This document shows positions 12,071-23,600 of a stretch of 64,000 nt of DNA, in pieces. The stretch spans positions 1 to 64,000 of the forward strand of contig NMRA01000569.1 in NCBI GenBank assembly GCA_002633005.1, written 5' to 3'. The position numbers and the translations under genes are program-made. Source of the DNA: Phoronis australis (Eukaryota > Phoronida > Phoronidae). The notes beneath the pieces were generated by a model. That model did no database searches. It was not told the DNA's origin and saw only the letters and a list, made by a program, of their open reading frames with translations. Position 1 is the first letter of the stretch. Every line of letters begins with the position of its first letter.

Positions 12071-12643
12071 CCAGGGCACACGGCTAAATCACAATAAAGG
12101 TCCGTATTCGAGAGTTGACTGTGTTACGGTCTAAAATAAATTTTTTTGGTCACTTAACAAATGCCAACTGAATCTCATATGCAAAGAGGTACTTAGTTGT
12201 GCAAATTAAAAAAAGAATCATCAAAATCGGACAATGTTTGAGAAATTTATGCATGATTTTGTCCATGAATTTCATGCATTTTTAGCTTTACGAGAAGCCA
12301 TTTAAAAAATCAAAATTTTCAACTGTCAACAGTAGAAAAGAAAGTAATTTTATTAGGTAAGCAATTGATTAGATATGACTGGGAATAACTTGAGTCACTT
12401 TCAGAATCACATACTAGATGAAGTTGTGTTTAATCATTGAGAAATTGTAGGGTTCATCATAAAACAGGCACTCGTTACGAAATTTGTAAATTCTGTGTTT
12501 GTAAACCTCACCTACTGTAAAGAAGGTTAAAAACTGAAGTTCACACTCTGTAATAAATAGAACTGCAGAATACGTTAGCCTATCATCAAAGAAAAATAAA
12601 TGGCCATACAACATTATGTTACCATGTGATGCAGAAACAGTGA

Positions 12644-13345
12644 TGTAGTGTACGTAGCCCCATGTTTACAAATGTCATGAAATTAAATTATATCACTTGG
12701 TAAGTGATCAATATTGGTCATAGACAGTTTCCTTCCTTAAAAATGTTAGGTTAAAAGGGTGTTTATTACAAATACGTTTGTTTTGAGTGAAATATTAGCA
12801 CTTGTGTAGTGTACGTACCCTTAGTATATTTTAACATGTGCCTATTGTCAAAGTGTGGCAGATATGCACATGAATGCTGAGGTTTTTCAGTATTTTTTCT
12901 CTTTGAATTGATTTAGTAAATCAAATAACTCTCAGTAGATTCTTAGTATTTAGTTACAAACTTGACATGTCATTGAAATGTAGTGTACGTACCCCTGTGT
13001 AATGTACGTACCCCGATGTGAACAAATACCATGAAACAAAAATATTACACATTAAGTAAGGAACATCTGTCACAGACAGTTTCCTCCATTAAAAATGCTT
13101 GGTTAAAAGGGTGTTAAATACAAATACATTTATTTTGAGTGAAATATTAGCAATTGTGTAGTGTATTTTAACATGTGCCTGTTTTCAAAGAATGACAGAC
13201 ATGTATGCTGTACTTTTTATTTGTTCTCTTTGAATAGATTTGGTAAATGAACTAACTCTCAGTAGATTCTAGATATTTTTATAAACCTGACAAGTCATTG
13301 AAATGTAGGGTAGGCCTACGTACCCCTTTGTAGTGTATGACGTAC
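12644..13345 (+). repeat. Diverged tandem duplication, unit about 350 bp
   Basis: Two copies in direct order. Each contains, in the same sequence, a GTGTACGTA(C/G)CCC block, CAGACAGTTTCCT, GGTTAAAAGGGTGTT, TTTTGAGTGAAATATTAGCA, TTTTAACATGTGCCT and AACTCTCAGTAGATTCT. The GTACGTACCCC block recurs at unit boundaries (12650, 12813, 12985, 13005, 13317). Non-coding. Confidence 0.65.
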
Positions 13346-13859
13346 ACGTACATTCAACCTCTGTACTATAAAGTATTGCCCACAAGTATTTTTACATACT
13401 GCTGTTCTCATGAACAATACTGATATTTCCAAAATGCATCCAGTCTGACAAAAAATGGACAATTATCAAATTTGAGAGCAATAAAATGCCAGGCACACAG
13501 GACTTGGCTAGAAACATCCTAGAGGACACGTCATGTGACAACTGATGTTGCAGAGGCAGGTTCTCTATCTCTCAAGACAACTTGCAACAAACCAACAAAG
13601 TGGAGGCAGCACAAAACTCGAGACCATCCCATACATTTGTAACTTAGTTAAAATTTGACGTTGACGTACCCCTCACTAACCAGTACCATTTTTTACTGTT
13701 TACAAGTTGAACACTGTTCCTAGCATTACTATTTTGACCAATTGGTGAATGTTTTTAAAGGTGAAGGCAACCCACCTTTTTCCATTTCATTTTGAGCTAA
13801 AATAAGGTTGGTTGGTTATCCTAGACATATTTTCCACTTAATTACAGCTTTTCGTAATT

Positions 13860-14030
13860 TTATAGATTACTCGTCCGCTACTCCGGAAGTGACGTTTTAG
13901 GAGGCAAGCGTTTCCCGCCACTTGGTTTTGCGTTGACTTTACCGTGCGAATCTGTTCTATTCTACTTTTGTTTTGTGCTGTTTTTCAACAATTGTCGCCA
14001 CCACTTTCCATTGCGGCAAGATAGGTTAGT
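13860..14030 (+). promoter_or_regulatory. Candidate MCRIP2 promoter / 5' exon region
   Basis: CpG content rises here against an AT-rich background (TCGTCCGCTACTCCGGAAGT and GCGTTTCCCGCC; CCGGAAGT is an ETS-like core). A donor-like AAGATAG|GTTAGT ends a possible non-coding exon at 14024. It lies about 0.6 kb upstream of the first recognised MCRIP2 exon. Placement is inference. Confidence 0.35.
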
Positions 14031-14155
14031 AGAGAACTCAACTACGTTGGATTTAGGGATTNTTATATTAGTGAAGTTCGTATGAGCTCATTGCCTCATC
14101 GTGTGTGGTATCTTTACCGTGTCAACTGCCGTAAAAAACGAAGCAAAACTCCTGT

Positions 14156-14225
14156 GCACTGCCCGGGAATCGAACCCGGGTCGCAAGAATGGGAATCTTG
14201 CATGATACCACTACACCAGCAGTGC
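14156..14225 (-). tRNA. tRNA-Gly (anticodon CCC)
   Basis: Minus strand, 70 nt. Acceptor arms GCACTGC and GCAGTGC pair perfectly. The anticodon stem CAAGA/TCTTG encloses the 7-base loop TTCCCAT, giving anticodon CCC. The T arm is CCGGG-TTCGAAT-CCCGG, with the internal B box GGTTCGAATC; the A box is TGGTGTAGTGG. A TTTT polymerase III stop lies just downstream (14145-14148). There is no intron and no genomic CCA. It looks intact and expressible and sits between the MCRIP2 promoter region and its first recognised exon, in the opposite orientation. Confidence 0.93.
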
Positions 14226-14641
14226 GTAGGCACACACCGAACTCAATTTTTAGCATATTTAAAGTATACGCTACTACTACCCTTACATAACAAACGCATT
14301 TATATAACTGTATTGGAAATAGGTTATGTAATTACACACTCTTAAAGAATCATCGGCAAAGTACGTTTTACAGAATCCGCTACACTCGCACCTGAGAAAC
14401 TCCTTTAGCTGAACGAGCTTGACAGTGACTTTTGGCCGGATACTGCGCAATCGGTCATGCGCAAAAGAAGTCTGCATTATGCTTTGGAATGTACACACTA
14501 AAAGGACGCACTAAAGTTATCACTCAAACACGAAGAGGTGCTCAAAATTTACGCATTATTTCTAACCATTCAATTTACATTCAATGTTAGATGAAATGAA
14601 TTATTTTTTTCGCCATAATGTTACATGATTTTGTGTTTTAG

Positions 14642-17600
14642 ACGCTTTCCAGTCTACGATTGATCTGGAAAAACGTGATCCAGTGAAAGTTCAAAAACGA
14701 GAATCCAGCTCGGACGATTCAACATCCAGTGATGGGCCGTCGCCTTTAATGTAAGATTTGTTGATTAATTTAAAGTTATCATGTATTACTGGATAATGAA
14801 TTCATGAGAAAACTAAAATTTAGGCTCACGTTGGATTGGTGATTGCATCAGCCGACACAGTCTCGTCGGCGATTGGCAGTTGAAGGTCCTTGGCCTAAGA
14901 ATAAGATAGGAATCAGTTCTGACTCCTGTACTGGTCGGATATAGCGGTCCCAGATTTGAAGAACTAGGCGCTGAATAACGGGCCTGTCATTCAATGGATA
15001 GAACCGTATGACGTTTTTCTCTGGACACATAAGTATCAGAAACAGAATTTTAAGGGTGGTTTTTAGAAACTTCATCTTTACAAAGTTTTAACCTTTATTC
15101 TAAAGTCATCATCAGGTAATACAAGTGACTGAACAGTTTTAACAGAAAATACAAATTTCAAAAATACTACACCTATAGGTTAATATTGGTGCATTGTCTT
15201 GCATGTGATTTTTAACATCGCACTTTTGACCTTTACTTATTGTTGTAGTATTTTTGAATTTTGTTTTTCTGTTAAAACTGTTTCTTGTATTATCTGATGA
15301 TGCTTTTAGAATAAAGGTGAAGTGTTGTAAAGATGAAGTTTATAAACACTGCGCTTATAATTTGGTTTCTGGATGGAACTTGTTGTCTACCTCTGGGACC
15401 GCTTTAGCAACAGTGCCATTTCTTGTGAAAGGTTCTGTTCTCACCTCCCTGTCCGCCCTCCAACACCACTGGACAGATTCAAAGTCAGGCTAATGAGCAA
15501 TTAATGCCCATAGACAGGTGATTGAACAGAGAACCTCTATGCTTCTCTGTTGGAAGTTTTGCATATTTCCAGATTCTCTTTTTCACAGATGCACTGGAAG
15601 TCTAATGAGGTTTGCAATCTTGCCACTATCATGTGATGTGCTGGATAACTTGCTGCATGGTTAAGGCATATATAGGTTATGTTGACTGAAAAACAAGTTA
15701 TCACCGACTTTGAGATTTCATCTCGTCCCAGTTTAGTCGGCTTTTTCTTGGCTTTGGGAAATCGACTTAATTTGAACTTAGGACCACGAGTTTTCGAAAG
15801 CGGCTTGGTGGAAATTTTTGAGATTGATGAATAAATATTAAGTTTGGTTTTCGACATGAAGGCCTAGTTTTTGCATAATACGACGAATACGACTTCTATT
15901 TTTTTACCAAAATACCTTACGTTTTGCTCTTTGGTACGTCTTAGAAACCAAACGAAAAGATTAATCAAAATTCCTAATGGTGTTTTTGAGGTATCTGGTG
16001 AAGTTTTCATTTAAAAAAGGTTTGAATTCATTAAAATTGACCGAGGGGTTATTTTGTTATGTACCTTTCTTAAAAAGGAAATTTTTACTTAAAAAGGTGT
16101 TAATGCAATAATAATAATGGTTCATAAATACAAAACATATTTTTATATTTCTTGATCTTTTGTCTTTCAGAAAATATATTCTATTACTAGTTGACAAAGC
16201 TTAATTTTTTGATATAGGAGTTACAGTGGAGGCCATTAAATAAGGTTTGAGATAACCTTAAAGACATTTGCCACTTTCAGTGTTGAGTCTATATGCTCAG
16301 GGGTTACTGAAAGTGTAACTTAGATAGTTTACAGGGCTTGGTATTTTCCTCTTGTTTGGTTTCGATTTTCTCTTATATTTGATTTACATTTACCTCTTTT
16401 TATCGTTATTTTGACTATATTCATGCATAAAACGTTTCTTGCTGTTAAATTTTACAACATACAATGTATTTCTATCACATAAGCCTCTTTATTTGCGGGA
16501 TGATATGTCAACTAGAAAATTTACCTATTTTTTGTCATTGGTCATTCCAAGTCTTGGGTTTAGCTAGGTGGAGCATAATTTCCTGAAAGACCTCTAGAGT
16601 GTAAGGCTGTTTGGTATTTTGCGCAGTCTGCACTGGGTGATACTTGGGAATGTGGGCACTTGGGGGATTTTTTGTTATGTACATTGTTAGAAAATGTCCC
16701 ATGGTCAGTAATGTTTGAAAGGCTAAGTAAAATGCTCATATAATTGGTCTTTAACCCTTGTCCACATATCCTGTTATTTAGTGGGACAGAATAGCTAAAA
16801 TTTGTGTAAAAAACACCATTAAATAGGTAATTTTTTTCAATCAAAACTTCATGCTCTGTTAGTTGAAGCACTTGACATCCTTGTAACATTGTCGAACATT
16901 ACTCAAGATATGCTTTGGCAGATTCTAGGTAACGATGAAAAAGGCATTCATTCGATCTATACTTGAATGCATTGCATTGAATGTTTCTTATTTTCATGTC
17001 TTGACAAAAGAGGGCAATATTGTTATATTCATGGACCTTCATTGACCACATCCTGAGATACCAATGCAGCCATATTGACTGCAGTGTATGCATACTCCCA
17101 ATGCTGCAATTCTGCCAGGACCTTATTCTGCTACTGTTCTCTGCTGCCATGTTAAAATACATTTTTACATTCATAAAGTCTGATGTGACGATCAGTGTTC
17201 TGCCAAGTCCTAGTATTCTTTTGTAATTGTTGAATAGTTGGATGCAACATTTGCAGGAAGTAATGTGAAAATCCAAGCGACACCCGACTTCATTCTTTAC
17301 TTGTCTGACTTGGCTCAAAGATTTGTTAACGCCTAACTTTTCAACCATATGCTGTCTTTTCTTTCTTCCTGAAAGAAGCGAATCCAGTTCAAAATATTGC
17401 TGTTGGCTTTTTTGCTTTAGCGACTGAAATTATCTTCGTAAGAAATTGTTACTGTATTTGTGTGTGGAGGATACTTTGTTGGCTCACAGCATAGTGTCAG
17501 CTCTGTGCTCAAGTGTCAGTACTAGGTTAGATAAGTAGCTAATACGAAACTGAAACTAAACCCAAGTGACACAAATGAAGAATTACATGTGCCTCCATGT

Positions 17601-20600
17601 TTTGGTTAGGAATGCTACAGTGTCAGTAGCCTGTTTCAACTCGTCACAGTGGCAAGTTGAAATTTTGACATAATTATTTTGGCTCACCTGAATTGAGAAT
17701 GAAAAAATGCAGCAAGGGGCAATAGCCACTAAAGTTGCAGTGCATATGTTGAGAACCAGTGTGATGCCCATTATTCATTGGAGAAAACTGGCTCTCAAAA
17801 TCAGAGAACCTTGTGTCTATTTCCACATTAAGTTTGAGCTGTTATTGGATTAGTCATTTTTTCAGTATGTAATGTCACTTTGGATGTTAAGCCCTAGTTC
17901 ACTTCACTGATTCCAACACTTATATACAAACCCTTATATTATGGACACTTACTTCTAAACATGTTCATAAATTTTGTAGTTCCCGTTAAGTTGGAATTTT
18001 CTGTTATGGACATCACTGAGTAGACACATTCTTATAAAAGGAGAATATCCTCTTCCCTGTGAGCTAAACCTGAAAATAAGCAGGTAATATTATGTTATGA
18101 TGGCACTTGTTTTCGGTGTGCTGTCAAAAACTTCCTGTGCAGTTGATATGAAAGGGTTGATACTTGTAAGATGCTTGTTCGTGAGAATAATTTTCTGTTA
18201 TGTTATGGAAAAGATGTTTATTGTGTGTTGGGGTGCTCCAATTTATAATTTGCATTTTAGGTAACGCATAAGAAACAAATTTCCCTAGAGTTTTCCATAT
18301 AGATCGCTCTCTCTCTGTGGGACGGGCTAGCATACTTTCTGGAAATTTTCAAGGATGTCACTAAAACGGTTGGCAATTTCTATCCAAGTCTGCCTGTAAA
18401 CTAAAGATAGGTTGAATAACAAGGACAAATGTATTGTATCACTTGCACTACTAAAACTAGATGACTCGCTTAACATTGGCAGCAGTTGATTGTCTGGTTC
18501 TGCTATGTCAACCAGCCAAAACATCATGATTCGTTCCATAAGTCGGCATTTAGAGTCAGTCAGATGTCTTAACCGGATTACCTGGTGCAACGGGCAAAGT
18601 CAATCAAGTGAACCCATTGTAAAACTTACCATTTCTCCAAAAATTGTCTGTCCACGTGCTGCAGAACTTAAACAAGTTATTTTGGTGTTATGTGTCTTCT
18701 ATGGAACAATGAGTATATTGACTGGTCCATCATATTGTAGGCTGAATTAAGATTTATTGTAATTTGATTTCATGTCAGAAACATCGGAAACTATACATCA
18801 ACCTTCTAAACAAACATGCAGCAAAAAAACCCTGATGCTTAATTTAAACCATGTGCTGTTGGTTTGTGATAACACAGTTTCTAAGAAATATCTCAAAGGC
18901 CATTGTTAAGTTTATCAGGTGAGGTTCATGTTGGGGAAGTAGCTGTATAATGGCTGCCTGTGTTTAAGGGCTTGTGCATTGTAGTTATCTTCAGTTGATG
19001 TCATTGTTAGGTGATCTATAATGAACCAGGTGTACAGTAGTAGAAAGTGGAGGAGGTGAGAACGGGAACATTCATGTTGGCACTTGAAGCAGACTTTATA
19101 TTGTTTGTTGAAGAATAGAAGACAGGTTTTTGGTAAATTTAGACTCAGTTTAAAAGTTGCAGTTCTTTTAATGTGTTTGTTATCCTTTCTGGAATTCGTG
19201 CTTGTTGTCACTATGTTGGCAACCTTAATAATGTCGTTTTCAAAGGGATACTCAACTTTAACATGAACATATTCAATGGTTAGAATCTACACAACACATG
19301 CGAATCGACTGATTTAGTGTGCCACACATGAATATTTATTCAGCTAGCGGCCATTCCAAATGAAAGACTTTGGAGGTGTTGGTTCTTGTTTTAATGTTTG
19401 TGTGCTATCAAATGGCACAAATATATTGATTTCTGATTTTACCACCCATTGTCAATTCCATGTTACCATCAAGGTTTGTAAACTACTACAGTACCACTTT
19501 ATTGACCTTTTTAAACTTATTATTATGGCTTTTGCAACTGGGCACTTGTAAACTAAAGTTTTCTGGGCATTTGTCTGCTCAGTTGAAGTCTCGAGTCTGA
19601 TGTAATCCAAATTTGCGGCATCCTGAATTTAATCTCAGGCCTGTTAATGGTTGTAGAAAGAAACACTGTATGACTGACCCAGTTCTTTAAAGGTTAGCCT
19701 GCAAAAAATTCTCTGCTGTGTTGAACAGGTAAAGCACAGCTTGTCATTTTTATGTCACCATTACTACTCAATAGTAACAGTATAGCTTTGTTGGCATTTT
19801 GTAAGAGACATGTCATTTGACCAATTTAAGAACAACAGCGGGGAACAAGAGTGAGACGAGAGGTCTGTCACATGGCATTATGGGTGAATATGACAGAACC
19901 CGGATTGATATGTTGTATCTCATGGATGTAGCTATGTCATAATCTGTTTTGTTATACACTGATTACTAATATATGTGACACCCATTTCAATTCAATGTGG
20001 ACATAAAGGGCTAATCAGTGGAGTCCATGTTTTGGAAAGTCAAAACGAGCGTAAAAACTAACGTTTTGCATACTATTAATTAATACTGCATTTCCTCTTG
20101 TGTTTAGTGGTCAAAAATGAATTATGTCACTTACATTAATTGGTCTCATAATATTCCTTATACCAACGGAATTTAATTTCCATTAGCTGCAAGAACATCG
20201 AAACCTTCATTGTCTCGAGAAAACATTGCAGAGTTTGAGTCGGTCAACTCTAAAGTTGCGAATTCGAAAATGATGCTTGTACATATTGCTTGTTACTTCA
20301 GTTTCCAGCTGTTTTGGCAAAAATTCAAGATCGGATGGGTATGGTGATTTTTTTGTGAACTCAGAAGTACTTCAGTTAAGAATTCAACATGGTCAGCTTC
20401 AGCTAAACAGCATGGGAATGTCCGTTTAAGTATATTTCATTGTATTTCAGCTCACCTCGTCCTGTATTTAAGAAGCATTATCGAATGAATACTACAATGA
20501 CTCACTCACAAGTGGAACCAACAACACCTGAACATGAAGAAAACGTTCGATATGTTTCTTCTGGTATGTCATTGTTTAATTTTTGTACAGCCTCTAAAAC

Positions 20601-23600
20601 TAATGTTGTTGGATTGATTTGTGATTAGTAAGTGTCTTGACCTCTGTCAAGTTGAGTTATGTTTGATTCATGATCGCATTGACACACAGGTTTGAGCTTT
20701 TGACTCATGGTATTTTTACAGTGGATTTAGTGAGGGTGATTTGGGGACAGCTTTTGATTAAAGTATTTTTTCAGACAAGACGATTTAATGGTGGACTTGG
20801 ATCAGTCACACTAATACTTAATGAATTGTTAAACATTCTTTCCTGCAACAAGTCAGTTGCCTTGGATTGTGAAGACAGGTTAACATGTACTTGGCTTATA
20901 CATGTTAGGATTTCTTTACATGTCTTCATCTATTGTAAGCAAATGAAGTGATTTTGTTGATTATAGACATGTCACAAACATACGTGTACATGTACATGTT
21001 GAGGCGATTCACCTTTATTGTATTCAATACATCCTCACATTCTGCATTGCTGAGCAGATGCCTGGGTAAAGTAGACTCTACAAGTATTTCTAAACTTTTT
21101 ATAAACACTGAACAAATCTAATTTATATTGCACTAAAATACTGCAGAAATGGGTTTTTTGAGCATTTTAATGTTAACTCAGTTGCATTACCTTGTGTGTC
21201 ATTGTGAAATTTAGATTTTTAATTGAGTTGTGAAAAGTACTTGTAGTGCTGTATTCTCAGGTGTGGATCAATAACCTTTCTGTACCGCCTGTGAAAGTAC
21301 TTGTAGTGCTGTATTCTCAAGTGTGGATCAATAACCTTTCTGTCCAGCCTGTGAAAAGTACTTGTAGTGCTGTATTCTCAAGTGTGGATCAATAACCTTT
21401 CTGTCCAGCCTGTGAAAATACTTGTAGTGCTGTATTCTCAAGTGTGGATCAGTAACCTTTCTGTCCAGCCTGCGAAAGTACTTGTAGTTCTTTTTTTCTC
21501 AAGTGTGGATCAATAACCTTTCTGTCCAGCCTGTGAAAGTACTTGTAGTGCTGTATTCTCAAGTGTGGATCAATAACCTTTCTGTCCAGCCTGTGAAAGT
21601 ACTTGTAGTGCTGTATTCTCAAGTGTGGATCAATAACCTTTCTGTCCAGCCTGTGAAAGTACTTGCAGTGCTGTATTCTCAAGTGTGGATCAATAACCTT
21701 TCTGTCCAGCCTGTGCTGCCAACTTTTGCAGATTACACATTATCTCACGGATTTCATGGCACTCAAACGTCCTTATCATTATCAGGAACGAATCTATACA
21801 TTTTTACTTTAAAGTTAATTTTTTAAATTCCTAATTTAGATGTTATTTTGATTATTTTTTAATTTTATTGACAAGTCATCGTGCTGTCTCAGAATCATCT
21901 TTTGGGTTCTTACTGAAAAATACTGAATTTTTAAAAAATCTGATAAGTAAGGTTTGTAATGGATTGAAATGTACGCAATTCATTTACAAACTAAAATGAT
22001 GAAGTAGTACCCAAAAACTACACAAGGCTCTGGCATCCTTAAAAAAGATTCTGTCATGAGACACGCTAACCATAGTAAACTGTTGCAATACCCAGGGGTT
22101 AGACAAGCAGAGTTAGGATTTTGCTCAGGGGGACAACAACCATTTTCAAATTAAAATATTCGCATAATCCCAAACACTGCATGCCGGCGACAAGATTTTT
22201 TTCTTGACCTTGTCCTGAGGGAAGTCTCTCATAAATCCGCGTACTGGCACCCCCATAAATCACCTATGGTCAACTGAGGCAGTGGAGTACATTGAATGCT
22301 TGTCAGTCTGTATGGAAAGTAACAGTGTCTAGGTCCATGAGAAGTTATGGGTTAAAGGGGACAGATTATGTTCAAATTGTCAACTGACCTCCTGTCACTA
22401 CCAATTGAACTATCAGATCACTACCTCTTTTGCCTGCCAGTCGACTCCAATTTCGACCCCCACCCAGTCATTACGAATTTCATAGTTTCAGTTTCATGAT
22501 TTGTATTAATTTTGCATGCCCAACACCGCAAATTATTTATAATTATCCACCTCATGCAACCATGGTGTTCATAGTCAGAATCACAGGGGTCAGTGAGGAA
22601 GCTTCTCTCGGAGTATGACCAATTAGACATCGGAATGCTGTTTTTAGGGTAATCTTGAAGATTACCGTTTGGAATTTGTGGTTGCCCCCCCCCCTCACAA
22701 CATCCTTAATCCGCCAGTGTCACCTCTTCCTCATTTAAGTTTTGCCACCAGTTTCACCCCTTCTGTTGCAGGTTGTCACTTGTCAAAATTACCTCCAAGT
22801 CCCTTTAGTTATGTTCACAGTAGTCAGTCCTCTCAATAAGGATGTGGCATCAACTTCAGAGTGCCTGCAACATCGGGTCTCAACTGGGGAGGGGGTGGTA
22901 CAAAAGCAGTGATAACTGGGGGGGAGGTGGGGGCCCGTGCGAAATAGGTGGTGACCACAACGAGAGGCTACACTGTGGTCTTCACCTTGGACCGCAATAA
23001 TTCCAGCTATGCCACTGGATAGTATACCTACATGGATACTCTCAACAACATACTTGTATATTTGCCTTAAGTAGAGTGTGTAAGTGTAACTTGCCTCAGG
23101 TGAAATCAGAGCTTATCTTTCACAAGAGCTCAATAAGTTGGTAAATTTGTTAAACATGTTATTTTACTTTGTAAGTTGTATTTTTAACGACGTTGGTGAA
23201 CAGTTTTATTTTTTCTTTCAGTTTGGAATCAAGTGGAAAGAGAGTTTACAAATGCCAACAGAAGTGGTAAAGGTATATCCCAACTTAAATCAATTCTGGA
23301 AAGAACGCTATCATACTTTGAATCGTCAGTTGATTAGTACTGTTACTTAAAACATAGTAAAAAATAGTCACGAATATTGCTTTGTTACTGTGGTTTGACA
23401 CTAAAAACGATACAAGTTGAAAGACAGTCAGCAATTGTACTCTTTTTCTCGCGCATCTTGTATCATTTTGTCCAAGTCCTTCTAAACTGGTAATCCTAAA
23501 TTATTAAAAATTTTATTTTCAGTTGGTCCAGAATACTACAGAGAAAAGGCGCCAAATCCTAATTTAAAAGGTGTAATGCAGTTGTTCATTATTGATCAGT

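Larger units (their letters stand above)
9336..13850. other. Intergenic region, METTL26 5' side to MCRIP2
   Basis: No supported coding exon apart from whatever 5' exon METTL26 must have. Contents: a small inverted-repeat element (10151-10306), a terminus of the GGCGGATCC-type MITE (12035-12070) and a diverged tandem duplication (12644-13345). ORFs at 10990-11248 and 12414-12614 are isolated, without splice context. Confidence 0.6.
14751..20450. other. MCRIP2 intron with element relics
   Basis: 5.7-kb intron. It contains the Penelope-like foldback (15065-15343), the decayed minus-strand frame (16560-17425) and smaller open minus-strand pieces (18327-18590, 18640-18690 and 18915-19211) that may belong to the same relic. 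Otherwise AT-rich sequence with nothing recognised. Confidence 0.5.

Noticed and set aside
14082-14130. MSSLPHRVWYLYRVNC as the MCRIP2 first coding exon
   Set aside because: Phase fits the next exon but the donor (GTAAAA) is weak, and the peptide does not resemble MCRIP N-termini. Kept only as a possibility.
21449-21826. Repetitive protein in both strands, and a CRISPR-like look
   Set aside because: 60-bp direct satellite with no unique spacers; eukaryotic intron; frames exist only because 60 is divisible by three.
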